Notes: generated by a model from the letters alone, not told the origin. A stretch of 14,028 bases of DNA from Firmicutes bacterium UBA1535 (GCA_002323775.1 DCPV01000271.1:1-14028); one strand, 5' to 3'. Shown: positions 1 to 7,317, numbered from the stretch's first letter. Made by a program: numbers and translations.

Positions 1-325
1 AGGCCCTCCAGGTGAGACAGGTCCAGCAGGAGTACAAGGGGTAGCAGGACCTCCGGGAGCACAAGGACCTCCGGGTTTGACAGGTTCGGTAGGACCTCAA
101 GGCCCTCCAGGTGAGACAGGCCCAGCAGGAGCACAAGGCCCAGCAGGAGCACAAGGTCCACAAGGACTATCAGGTCCAGCAGGAGCACAAGGAGTAGCAG
201 GACCTCCGGGAGCACAAGGCCCGGCAGGAGCACAAGGCCCAGCGGGACCGCAAGGTGCGACAGGAGCACAAGGAACGCAAGGTCCACAAGGCCCGGCAGG
301 ACCACAGGGAGAGGCAGGACCTTCG
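1..325 (+). repeat. Gly-X-Y coding repeat with longer duplicated blocks
   Basis: The 9-bp GGN-NNN-NNN unit is repeated 36 times. Larger near-identical blocks are visible too. The stretch starting at 1 (aggccctccaggtgagacag) recurs at 100, an offset of 99 bp or 11 triplets. The block at about 21-66 recurs with two substitutions at about 174-219, an offset of 153 bp or 17 triplets. Both offsets are multiples of 9, as expected if the tract grows and shrinks by slippage or unequal recombination without breaking frame. Confidence 0.9.
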
Positions 326-835
326 GGACAAGGTGCTATAATTCCATTTGCGTCAGGAGTACCAATGACACTTACTACCTTGGATGATGGATTAGTAGGG
401 ACATATGGAATGATGGGTTTTGGTAATTCAATAATTTCTGCAATTGCTTTGGGACCTGCAATTGATACGTCAACGCTTCTTAGTCTTCAAGCATTTACAA
501 TGCCAAGAGATGGAAATATTACAAGTCTTTCAGGCTTTTTTAGTGTATTGGTTGGATTGGAATTATTCACAGGCTCATTAACTATAAGAATGCAGGTTTA
601 CCAACAAACAGGAAATAGTAATATTTTTACTCCTATAGTAACTGCTGTTTTGGACTTGCCTGTATTAACCGGCTCAATTGCAATTGGTCACACTGTTGGA
701 GCAAATTTGACTGGATTATCAATCCCTGTTGCATTAGGGGATAGATTATTACTTGTAGTCTCTACAAGTACAACAGGAATAGATACAGCTACTGCTATTG
801 ACGGATATGCTAGTGCTGGGTTAAACATTGTTTAA
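2..835 (+). CDS. Collagen-like exosporium/surface protein with BclB-type C-terminal domain (5' end outside window)
   Basis: The frame is open from the left edge, so the start lies outside the window; 277 residues are visible. The first 36 triplets (2-325) are uninterrupted Gly-X-Y, rich in GPA, GAQ, GPP and GPQ, the hallmark of a collagen triple helix. A non-repetitive domain of about 165 residues follows, starting GAIIPFASG and running through [12 protein letters not shown] to the stop. This opening is typical of the BclB C-terminal domain of exosporium collagen-like proteins, which are thought to form trimeric, glycosylated filaments on the spore surface. Threonines in the repeats (GET, GLT, GAT, GTQ) could be glycosylated; this is inference. 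The repeat part is far richer in G and C than its neighbours because of Gly, Pro and Ala codons. A TTG at 77 could be read as a start, but the Gly-X-Y frame continues upstream of it. A terminator follows directly. Spore location is inferred from the domain; a vegetative surface protein is possible. Confidence 0.88.
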   Translation, partial: GPPGETGPAGVQGVAGPPGAQGPPGLTGSVGPQGPPGETGPAGAQGPAGAQGPQGLSGPAGAQGVAGPPGAQGPAGAQGPAGPQGATGAQGTQGPQGPAGPQGEAGPSGQGAIIPFASGVPMTLTTLDDGLVGTYGMMGFGNSIISAIALGPAIDTSTLLSLQAFTMPRDGNITSLSGFFSVLVGLELFTGSLTIRMQVYQQTGNSNIFTPIVTAVLDLPVLTGSIAIGHTVGANLTGLSIPVALGDRLLLVVSTSTTGIDTATAIDGYASAGLNIV

Positions 836-845
836 ATAACATAAG

Positions 846-890
846 AAAACCACTAAGGAGTATATGTTAATTTTACTTTGTGGTTTTTTT
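846..890 (+). terminator. Rho-independent terminator of the collagen-like gene
   Basis: AAAACCAC (846-853) pairs with GTGGTTTT (880-887) and is followed by a run of seven T. The loop is long, about 26 nt, but can close further through AGTA/TACT. It lies 10 bases after the stop codon. Confidence 0.72.
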
Positions 891-1014
891 ATTTAAGATA
901 AATTTTACGTTAAATTAAAATTTTGGAACTAAATGTAATAATAATCGTCTTAATTTATATAGGGCTAAATATAAACAAAAATACTAATAAAAATTCATAA
1001 ATTTAATATTTTAC

Positions 1015-1043
1015 TTGATTTATATATTTTTTTATATTAGTAT
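1015..1043 (+). promoter_or_regulatory. Possible promoter of the beta-propeller gene
   Basis: TTGATT (1015-1020) and TAGTAT (1038-1043) are 17 bp apart, about 40 bp before the start codon. The surrounding 891-1070 stretch is almost pure A/T, so chance matches are likely and this is a weak call. Nothing else is recognisable between the terminator and the gene. Confidence 0.35.
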
Positions 1044-1083
1044 TTAATCAATTAAAAAAATCTATATTAATGAGGAGGTTTTT

Positions 1084-3018
1084 ATGTTTAGTAAATATAA
1101 TCTTTTAAAAAGAATAATTTGCCTTACAATTGTAGCACTGTTTGGTGTAGTAATTTTCAGTCAAGGAGTTTCGGTTATGGCAGATTCAAAAGAAAACCTT
1201 AAAAAAGAAAGCAGTAATTTAATTAAACCTACTAAATTCAAAAGCTTTAATGAATATGTTGAGTATTTAAAAGCACTAGATTTTGGAAAAGTGAGAGATG
1301 GAAGCAATGGTACTGTTGATGATAGTGATAAGACAACTGGATTTGAAGGTTCAAAAAATGATTCAGGCCCTAAAGCAGTTCCAGATGGAAACTATGGAGA
1401 AACCAATACTCAAGTAGCAGGTGTAGATGAGGCAGATATAATTAAAAATGACGGCAAATTTATCTATATATTAAATAGAAACAGCAACAAGATTAAGATT
1501 ATAAGTGCATTGCCAGCTACGAGCATGAAGCTTGTCGGAGAAATAAACCTACAGCTTTCAAATGATAACAACTATAGAAATTACAGAGATATATATTTAA
1601 AGGGCAATAAATTAGTGTTAATTTATACATTAAGCCAAAATATGCCATTTGAAAATCAAAGCAGTATTAGAAGCAATGATATAATAACTGGTAAAATAGC
1701 ACCTACTTACATAAGACAAAAGAATTTTAGCTGTGCAGAACTTTATGATATTTCTAATAAACAAAACCCTAAGCTTGAAAGAACTATTATGAGTGAAGGA
1801 AATCTAACAAGCAGCAGAATGCTTGGAGATACTGTTTATTTGACATCTAACAAATATCTGAATTTCTACTATCCACAACCTATAGACATGTATACAAAGG
1901 AAAATTTATTAGTTTCATACTCTGACAGTAAATCAGGAGATGAGATTAAATATGCTTCGGTAGAAAGCATGTACTGTATTTTGGATAAAAATAATCCTCA
2001 AAATATGTTCAACATAAGCACGATTTCAGCATTTGACATAAGTAAAAACAGTGAGATGAAGCTTACTAGCTTCACTGGTACAGGAAACGAAATGTATATG
2101 TCGTTAAATAATATTTATCTATTTGGTCAATCGTGGGATTATAATAACACTTATACAGACATATACAAATACAAAATAAAAGGAACAGACGTTGAATTTG
2201 TAGCCGGTAATAAAGTTATAGGAACAATTTTAAATCAATTCAGCGCAGATGAATACAAAGGATATTTAAGAATTGCAACCAATCTATGGAATGATGGAAA
2301 CAATATATTTATATTGGATGAAAAATTACAAAAAACAGGAGAAATTTTGGGCTTAGCTAAAGGTGAGCAGATTAAGTCGTGTAGATTTATGGGAGATAAG
2401 GGATATATAGTCACATATAGAAACATTGATCCTCTGTTTACATTAAATCTTACTAACCCTAAAAAACCTATGGTGTCTGGAGAACTTAAAATACCGGGAT
2501 TTTCTTCTTATCTACACCCTATATCAGAAAATCTAATAATAGGTATAGGCGAAAATACAACACCTTTGTACTGGCGTGATGAAAATGGAAATGAAATTGT
2601 ATCCGGAATAAAACAAATTGGAATTAAAGCTTCGTTATTTGATGTGTCAAACGAGAGTAAGCCTGTTGAATTAAAATCACTTAGCATAGGAGGTCCGGGA
2701 AGTTATACTGATATTGGATATGACCACAAGTCGTTTATGTACATAAAAGATAAAAACTTGGTGGCTATAAGAGGAACATTTACTGGAAAACCTGTAAATG
2801 GAGAAGAATCTCGTGAGTATAAATCTCAGGCTATATTGATATCAGTAAAAAATAATTCTTTGGATATAGCAAAGATATTTGATGGAAATCTATCGTATGA
2901 TACTGGGAATAGAGTGACATACATCGGAGATGTTTTGTATCACTTCACAGGCAATGAAATAGTGGCATATAAACTAAGCGACTATACAAAACTTGGCGCA
3001 GTTCAGTATGATAACTAA
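1084..3018 (+). CDS. Secreted beta-propeller domain protein
   Basis: 644 residues. The N-terminus is a signal peptide: MFSKYNLLKR is followed by a hydrophobic stretch (11-26) and a likely cleavage near VMA-DS (residue 33). Residues about 36-105 are polar, lysine-rich linker. From about 107 the sequence TNTQVAGVDEADIIKNDGKF is the characteristic opening of the clostridial/archaeal secreted 'beta propeller domain' family (PF09826). Repeated blade-like units follow (YIYILNRNSNKIKII, IYLKGNKLVLIY, RFMGDKGYIVTYR, and the terminal VTYIGDVLYHFTGNEIVAYK). There is no sortase motif, C-terminal membrane segment or S-layer repeat, so the mature protein is probably released, or held as an uncleaved N-terminal anchor. 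Family function is unknown; propellers usually bind ligands or proteins, and I see no catalytic motif. AGGAGG (1073-1078) lies five bases before the ATG and supports the start. It is monocistronic, with terminators on both sides. Confidence 0.85.
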   Translation: MFSKYNLLKRIICLTIVALFGVVIFSQGVSVMADSKENLKKESSNLIKPTKFKSFNEYVEYLKALDFGKVRDGSNGTVDDSDKTTGFEGSKNDSGPKAVPDGNYGETNTQVAGVDEADIIKNDGKFIYILNRNSNKIKIISALPATSMKLVGEINLQLSNDNNYRNYRDIYLKGNKLVLIYTLSQNMPFENQSSIRSNDIITGKIAPTYIRQKNFSCAELYDISNKQNPKLERTIMSEGNLTSSRMLGDTVYLTSNKYLNFYYPQPIDMYTKENLLVSYSDSKSGDEIKYASVESMYCILDKNNPQNMFNISTISAFDISKNSEMKLTSFTGTGNEMYMSLNNIYLFGQSWDYNNTYTDIYKYKIKGTDVEFVAGNKVIGTILNQFSADEYKGYLRIATNLWNDGNNIFILDEKLQKTGEILGLAKGEQIKSCRFMGDKGYIVTYRNIDPLFTLNLTNPKKPMVSGELKIPGFSSYLHPISENLIIGIGENTTPLYWRDENGNEIVSGIKQIGIKASLFDVSNESKPVELKSLSIGGPGSYTDIGYDHKSFMYIKDKNLVAIRGTFTGKPVNGEESREYKSQAILISVKNNSLDIAKIFDGNLSYDTGNRVTYIGDVLYHFTGNEIVAYKLSDYTKLGAVQYDN

Positions 3019-3070
3019 AAATAAGAGATAGTATAACTTATATCTTAATTAAATATTATTGTTCAAATAA

Positions 3071-3106
3071 AAAACAGGCTTTCTTCTGATAGAGAGCCTG
3101 TTTTTT
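3071..3106. terminator. Bidirectional terminator between the propeller gene and the symporter gene
   Basis: The stem AAAACAGGCTTTCT / AGAGAGCCTGTTTT has 14 pairs including one G-T, with a loop of about six bases. T-runs occur on both strands (T6 at 3101-3106 on plus; the A-run at 3068-3074 serves minus). It sits between convergent genes and can serve both. Confidence 0.88.
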
Positions 3107-3134
3107 ATATAAATATAAAATAATAGATTGTTTT

Positions 3135-4517
3135 TTATTGGAATGGATACTTGTAACTTAAAGCTTTACCACTCTTTAATTGCTTATCATAATCTTGCAG
3201 AATTGATTTTGATTCCTTAAACAGAAACAATATAGCTATTAAGTTTGGTATAACCATTATTCCGTTGAACATATCTGTTAAATCCCAAACTAAGTCAACC
3301 TTTTGGAATGAACCTAATACTATAAATATCAATACTATAGCTTGATAAATTCTTATAGCAGTTTTACCTTTAAACAAGAAACGAATATTGTTCTCTCCAA
3401 AATAGTACCATCCTACAACAGTTGTAAATGCAAAGAAAGTTAAGCATACAGCCAAGAATTTTTCTCCGATAGGACCAAAAGCAGTTTTAAATGCAAATTG
3501 AGTCATAGCAGCAGCTGCTTCACCTGACTTGTCAGCTCCAGTTGCTAAAATTACAAGGGCTGTTGCGGTACATACTAAGACAGTGTCTATAAATACAGCT
3601 ATCATCGCTGATAAACCTTGTTCTGCTGGGTGAGCTACGTCTGCAACTGCGTGAGAGTTAGGAGTAGATCCCATACCTGCCTCATTTGAGAATAAACCTC
3701 TGGCTATTCCGTATCTAACTGCTTTTTGAATTCCTATACCTGCTGCACCACCAAGTATAGCTACTGGGTTAAATGCTGCAACTAATATAGCTTTAAGCAT
3801 TGGGATAATATGTTCACCAAACATTATTAATACCGTTATAGAGCCAAGAATATATATAGCCGCCATTACAGGAACAACCATTTCAGCAAATGATGCTATT
3901 CTTTTAATTCCGCCAATAAATATTAAGCCTGCTAACACAGCCAGTATAACACCAATAGCTAGCTGAGGTATATTAAATGCCTTACTTACTGCCTGTGCAA
4001 TTGAGTTGGATTGTGTCATGTTTCCTATAAATCCAAGAGCAAGAATCAATGAGATTGAGAAGAATATAGCCAATCCCTTGTTTTTGAGTCCATTTTTTAT
4101 GTAATATGCTGGACCTCCTACTAATTGCCCATCTTCTGTTGTTTCACGATATTTTTGAGCAAGAGTTGCCTCGACAAATATTGTTGACATTCCGAAGAAA
4201 GCAGACACCCACATCCAAAATATTGCACCGGGACCTCCAACCGTTATGGCTGTTGCAACACCAGCCACATTTCCTGTACCAATTTGTGCTGCTATACTAG
4301 TTGCTAAAGCTTGGAAAGATGACATGCTCCCTTCTTTATTTTTTTCTTTTTTAAATATTCCGCCAAAAACCTTTTTTGCAGCAGAACCAAAACGTGTAAT
4401 TTGTGGAAAACCAAGTCTTATTGAGAAGTAAAGACCAGCTCCGACTAAGCCGACTATAAGGACATAATTCCATAATATATCGTTAATAAATCCTACAATT
4501 TTTTCTAAAATTTCCAA
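3135..4517 (-). CDS. Sodium:alanine/glycine symporter (AGCS family)
   Basis: 460 residues, the usual length for the family, with about ten or eleven hydrophobic membrane segments. Diagnostic blocks are SIAAQIGTGNVAGVATAI (residues 74-91), which contributes to substrate and Na+ binding in this family, and the family signature GGPGAIFWMWVSAFFG (94-109). Further family blocks are GGPAYYI (134-140) and RYGIARGLFSNEAGMGS in the middle. It imports alanine or glycine, and possibly D-alanine, with Na+ across the cytoplasmic membrane. The start is TTG at 4517-4515: the preceding codon is TAA, the next Met is residue 65 beyond the first helices, and GGAGG (4527-4531 on plus, read in reverse) lies eight bases upstream. 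The gene stands alone with its own strong promoter and a cre-like operator. Substrate preference among alanine, glycine and serine cannot be read from the sequence. Confidence 0.93.
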   Translation of the reverse strand: MEILEKIVGFINDILWNYVLIVGLVGAGLYFSIRLGFPQITRFGSAAKKVFGGIFKKEKNKEGSMSSFQALATSIAAQIGTGNVAGVATAITVGGPGAIFWMWVSAFFGMSTIFVEATLAQKYRETTEDGQLVGGPAYYIKNGLKNKGLAIFFSISLILALGFIGNMTQSNSIAQAVSKAFNIPQLAIGVILAVLAGLIFIGGIKRIASFAEMVVPVMAAIYILGSITVLIMFGEHIIPMLKAILVAAFNPVAILGGAAGIGIQKAVRYGIARGLFSNEAGMGSTPNSHAVADVAHPAEQGLSAMIAVFIDTVLVCTATALVILATGADKSGEAAAAMTQFAFKTAFGPIGEKFLAVCLTFFAFTTVVGWYYFGENNIRFLFKGKTAIRIYQAIVLIFIVLGSFQKVDLVWDLTDMFNGIMVIPNLIAILFLFKESKSILQDYDKQLKSGKALSYKYPFQ

Positions 4518-4548
4518 TTATTATTCCTCCTTAAAATTATGTGAAGTA

Positions 4549-4577
4549 AGTATATCAAAATTACCTTGAAATGTCAA
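4549..4577 (-). promoter_or_regulatory. Sigma-A promoter of the AGCS symporter
   Basis: Read on the minus strand, a perfect -35 TTGACA (4577-4572) is 17 bp from -10 TATACT (4554-4549). The predicted start is near 4542, giving a leader of about 25 nt that holds little more than the ribosome binding site. This is among the strongest consensus promoters in the window. Confidence 0.82.
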
Positions 4578-4580
4578 TTT

Positions 4581-4595
4581 AAGAAACGTTTCCAC
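4581..4595 (-). promoter_or_regulatory. cre-like / LacI-family operator upstream of the symporter promoter
   Basis: The minus strand reads GTGGAAACGTTTCTT, containing the perfect 10-bp palindrome GAAACGTTTC (4583-4592). It matches most of the CcpA catabolite-responsive element consensus TGNAANCGNWNNCA, except the final CA. The centre is about 45 bp before the predicted start, directly against the -35. A protein here could block polymerase or contact it; the sequence does not say which. A related AACGTT palindrome lies in the leader of the LacI-family gene at the right end. Confidence 0.58.
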
Positions 4596-4717
4596 TTAAT
4601 GCCATAAAAGCAAAAATAATATAAATATATTATTTACCTTAAAGAATATATTTATTTCATTATATCTCTATATATTGGCAAATTATTTTGATTATACAAA
4701 AAATATAGATAAATTAA

Positions 4718-4746
4718 TTGAAAATATTTTAAATAAATGATAAAAT
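4718..4746 (+). promoter_or_regulatory. Probable promoter of the guanylate-kinase-like gene
   Basis: TTGAAA (4718-4723), 17-bp spacer, TAAAAT (4741-4746). The predicted start is near 4753, giving a leader of about 118 nt. Confidence 0.6.
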
Positions 4747-4870
4747 ATAAGCAAATATAAAATCGTGCAAAATTAAATCAAGAAATTGCTTAAAGTGTTT
4801 GCGACGTATAACTTGTAGCAGAAATTTAAAACAAATTAAAAAATTTCTAAATCTCGAGGGAGGAACATAT

Positions 4871-5398
4871 ATGATATTATTATTAGTCGGACCTTCTGGT
4901 TCAGGAAAAAAATCTTTTAAAGCAGCTTGTAAGGATTTTGGTATAAGAATTATCAAATCATGCACTACAAAACCAAAAGAAGATGAAAAAGATGAAGAAG
5001 TTTATAAATTTCTTACAGATGAACAGTTTAATAGTCTAATCAGAAATGATGAGTTACTTGAATGGGTATCATATAACGGACATAAATATGGAACTCTACG
5101 AAATGATTTCACGAAAAATTGTGTTACAATTGTGGACAAGGATGCAATGCACAAAATTCTAAGGACATATTCAGGAAAAGTTTTTGTAATATATTTTGAC
5201 ATCTCAGAGGATGAATGTAGAAAAAGGTGTTTAGCAAGAGGAGAAGATCCTTCTGTTGTAGAAGAAAAAATAATAAACGACAGAAACAGACTAAAAAGCT
5301 TTGATACAAGATTGGCTAACATGATAATCAGAGATAAAGATTTAAGCAGATTTAAAGAAATATTAAAAGAAAATGCAAGCAAATGGGTTGTAAGATAA
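4871..5398 (+). CDS. Guanylate-kinase-like protein, divergent
   Basis: 175 residues from the ATG at 4871, which has GGGAGG seven bases upstream; an in-frame TTG at 4799 has no ribosome site and would put 24 unrelated residues before the P-loop. The P-loop is GPSGSGKKS (7-15). SCTTKPKEDEKDEEVYKF (30-47) aligns with the GMP-binding loop of guanylate kinase, but the two guanine-contacting arginines of TTRxPR are replaced by lysine and the loop is about one residue shorter. LLEW (62-65) and the HKYGT block (71-75) match the conserved Glu and Tyr. CRKRCLARGED and DRNRLKSF (138-145) correspond to the lid. At 175 residues it is shorter than the usual ~200. True Gmk phosphorylates GMP to GDP with ATP in the cytosol; this may be an accessory paralog with a different nucleotide substrate. 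It stands alone between a divergent transporter and a terminator, not in the usual gmk-rpoZ context. Confidence 0.75.
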   Translation: MILLLVGPSGSGKKSFKAACKDFGIRIIKSCTTKPKEDEKDEEVYKFLTDEQFNSLIRNDELLEWVSYNGHKYGTLRNDFTKNCVTIVDKDAMHKILRTYSGKVFVIYFDISEDECRKRCLARGEDPSVVEEKIINDRNRLKSFDTRLANMIIRDKDLSRFKEILKENASKWVVR

Positions 5399-5420
5399 GC
5401 AGCTTTAAATTTGATAAAAT

Positions 5421-5470
5421 AAAACCCACAATATAGAAATTTTGGTTAAATTCTACATTGTGGGTTTTTT
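5421..5470. terminator. Bidirectional terminator between the kinase-like gene and hcp
   Basis: AAAACCCACAATATAGAA (5421-5438) pairs with TTCTACATTGTGGGTTTT (5451-5468) with a single mismatch, giving an 18-position stem. T-runs on both strands fit the convergent genes on either side. Confidence 0.92.
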
Positions 5471-5508
5471 ATATAGAGTAAATATTTTTTATTAAAAATC
5501 CTAAAAGA

Positions 5509-7098
5509 TTATCCTAATATTTTCTTTAAATCTTCTTCTGGAGTGCTTATTGGAGAAATATTATAATTTTCAACTAGATAAGACAATACATTCGGAGAAA
5601 CAAATGCAGGCAATGTAGGTCCTAAGTAAATATTCTTAATTCCAAGGTGTAAAAGTGTTAGCAATATACAAACAGCTTTTTGTTCGTACCATGAAAGGAC
5701 CATTGACAATGGAAGCTCATTAACTCCACATCCGAATGCCTCTGCTAAAGCTACTGCAACCTTTATAGCACTGTAAGCGTCATTGCATTGACCCATATCC
5801 ATTATTCTTGGAAGACCGCCGATTTCACCTAAGTCTAAGTCGTTGAAACGGTATTTTCCGCAAGCTAATGTAAGTATTACAGTATCGCTAGGAGTTTGCT
5901 TAACAAAATCTGTGTAGTAATTTCTGCCTGGTTTTGCTCCATCACAGCCTCCAACTAAGAAGAAATGCTTGATAGCTCCTTGCTTAACTGCATCTATAAC
6001 CTTGTCAGCAACTGATAAAACAGTTCCGTGTCCAAAGCCTGTTGTAACCTCTGTTCCTCTGTTAATGCCTGTGAATTTCATATCTTCGCTATATCCACCA
6101 AGCTCTAATGCTTTTTCTATAACTGGACTAAAGTCTTTTTTATCGTCGATGTGAACCATTTCCGGATAAGATACAATTGCAGTTGTAAATATTCTGTCGC
6201 TGTAGTTTTCTTTAACTGGCATAATACAGTTAGTTGTGAATAAAACAGGTCCTTTTATATCAATAAACTCTTTTTGTTGATTTTGCCATGCAGTTCCAAA
6301 ATTACCTTTTAAATGTGAATATTTTTTAAGCTTTGGATAAGCATGTGCAGGAAGCATCTCTCCATGAGTGTAAATGTTTATTCCCTTGCCCTCTGTTTGC
6401 TCTAACAAAAGCTTTAGGTCATGTAAATCGTGACCGCTAATAACTATGAAAGGACCTTTTTCAACAGTCAACGGAACCTTAGTTGGTACTGGTGTTCCAT
6501 AACTTTCTGTATTAGCTTTATCTAAAAGCTCCATACATTTTAGGTTTACTTCTCCGGTCTTTAACACCAAAGGAAGCAAGTCATTCATACCTAAGTCTGA
6601 GCCTATTGCACAAAGTGCCTCATAGAAGAAATTGTTTACTTCATCATCTGTATAGCCTAGCATTAAAGCGTGATGAGCATATGCAGCCATTCCTTTTATT
6701 CCGAATAGTATCAATGATTTTAATGAACGTATATCTTCATTATCTGACCATATATTGTTCATATCAAAATTTTCCTCATCTTCACAGCAGTCAGAGCCAC
6801 AGCAGCAACAGCCTTTATTTAATGAATCCTTTTCAGCATTGATTTTATCAATCATTACTTGGATTGTTTCATCATTAAAATTAACATTTGTAATAGTAGT
6901 AAATAGTCCCTCTATCATCAAGGTATCTGTAGTTTTTGATGTTGGAGCTCCATCTATTGCCTTTGCAAGACTAACTAATGCTCCTATCAAATTATCTTGA
7001 AAATTTGCAGTGCTTGATGCCTTGCCACAAACTCCTTTTTTAGTGCAGGCAACAGTTCCTGCTGTTTGTTCACATTGGAAACAAAACATATCATTCAT
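5509..7098 (-). CDS. hcp: Hydroxylamine reductase / hybrid cluster protein, class I
   Basis: 529 residues, a normal length. The N-terminal cluster motif is C6-x2-C9-x8-C18-x5-C24, the class I pattern of anaerobes, binding a [4Fe-4S] cluster. All hybrid-cluster ligands are identifiable by motif and spacing: H223, E247, C291, C385 (expected persulfide Cys), C413, C438, E472 and K474. These fall at a constant offset of 21-22 from my recollection of the Desulfovibrio numbering. The enzyme reduces hydroxylamine to ammonia in vitro and acts as a nitric oxide reductase in nitrosative stress defence, in the cytosol. Unusual is KGCCCCGSDCC followed by an acidic run (residues 95-110), with six Cys in nine residues, outside the known ligands. 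The ATG at 7098-7096 has an AAGGAAAGGAA-type site upstream. It is divergent from a Crp/Fnr regulator, the arrangement seen with HcpR-type regulators. No hcr partner reductase is in the window. Confidence 0.96.
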   Translation of the reverse strand: MNDMFCFQCEQTAGTVACTKKGVCGKASSTANFQDNLIGALVSLAKAIDGAPTSKTTDTLMIEGLFTTITNVNFNDETIQVMIDKINAEKDSLNKGCCCCGSDCCEDEENFDMNNIWSDNEDIRSLKSLILFGIKGMAAYAHHALMLGYTDDEVNNFFYEALCAIGSDLGMNDLLPLVLKTGEVNLKCMELLDKANTESYGTPVPTKVPLTVEKGPFIVISGHDLHDLKLLLEQTEGKGINIYTHGEMLPAHAYPKLKKYSHLKGNFGTAWQNQQKEFIDIKGPVLFTTNCIMPVKENYSDRIFTTAIVSYPEMVHIDDKKDFSPVIEKALELGGYSEDMKFTGINRGTEVTTGFGHGTVLSVADKVIDAVKQGAIKHFFLVGGCDGAKPGRNYYTDFVKQTPSDTVILTLACGKYRFNDLDLGEIGGLPRIMDMGQCNDAYSAIKVAVALAEAFGCGVNELPLSMVLSWYEQKAVCILLTLLHLGIKNIYLGPTLPAFVSPNVLSYLVENYNISPISTPEEDLKKILG

Positions 7099-7133
7099 AA
7101 TTTTTTCTATTCCTTTCCTTGTTTTATTTAATT

Positions 7134-7150
7134 TTGAGCTGTATGCTCAA
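7134..7150. promoter_or_regulatory. 17-bp inverted repeat in the hcp leader/upstream region
   Basis: TTGAGC-TGTAT-GCTCAA: perfect 6-bp arms with a 5-bp spacer, 36 bp before the hcp start codon. It could be a protein operator or a small hairpin in the hcp leader. The half-site spacing is wider than a classic FNR box (TTGAT-N4-ATCAA), so assignment to the neighbouring regulator is not secure. Confidence 0.5.
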
Positions 7151-7201
7151 TATTTTTCTCTAAATTAAATATTAATATTCCACATAAAATATTTTATTAG
7201 C

Positions 7202-7237
7202 ACATTTTATATACATTCCTTAGGATTTATAAAATGT
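7202..7237. promoter_or_regulatory. 36-bp inverted repeat in the hcp-regulator intergenic region
   Basis: ACATTTTATA (7202-7211) is the exact reverse complement of TATAAAATGT (7228-7237). Inside the 16-bp spacer is a smaller palindrome TCCT-T-AGGA (7217-7225). The left arm could overlap an hcp -10 (TAAAAT on minus, with only a poor -35). Alternatively a TATTTT -10 at 7191-7186 would place the centre near -40. This is a candidate regulator site; no hcp promoter is clear. Confidence 0.45.
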
Positions 7238-7273
7238 AAAGTTTGTATATTATTCAATGCTATTTAAAATAAA

Positions 7274-7302
7274 TTGACTTAATAATATAAATGTAATATA
7301 AT
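7274..7302 (+). promoter_or_regulatory. Sigma-A promoter of the Crp/Fnr-family gene
   Basis: TTGACT (7274-7279), 17-bp spacer, perfect TATAAT (7297-7302). The predicted start is near 7309, leaving a leader of about 36 nt. Confidence 0.75.
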
Positions 7303-7317
7303 TCAAATAAAAAGTAT

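Larger units (their letters stand above)
4518..4870. other. 353-bp divergent intergenic region
   Basis: Contains the symporter promoter and operator on the left and the promoter of the kinase-like gene (4718-4746) on the right. Between them is A/T-rich sequence with a palindrome at 4614-4635 (10-base arms, AAATAATATA and its complement, around AA). The 118-nt leader of the kinase-like gene holds a weak A/T inverted repeat (AGAAATTT 4820-4827 / AAATTTCT 4841-4848) just before its ribosome binding site. I recognise no riboswitch or small gene. Confidence 0.55.

Noticed and set aside
1..325. Short-period repeat that could be mistaken for a CRISPR array or satellite
   Set aside because: The period is 9 bp, in frame and codes for Gly-X-Y; there are no conserved repeats separated by unique spacers.
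4614..4635. AAATAATATA-AA-TATATTATTT palindrome as an operator or terminator
   Set aside because: It is made only of A and T in a very A/T-rich spacer, lacks a T-run, and is not positioned on either predicted promoter.
4799..4870. N-terminal extension of the guanylate-kinase-like protein from a TTG at 4799
   Set aside because: No ribosome site precedes it, the added residues match nothing in the family, and ATG 4871 has GGGAGG at ideal spacing right before the P-loop segment.
5002..5382. Antisense open frame of 126 codons inside the kinase-like gene
   Set aside because: Composition is low-complexity Ser/Leu, there is no ribosome site, and the plus-strand frame has clear kinase motifs.
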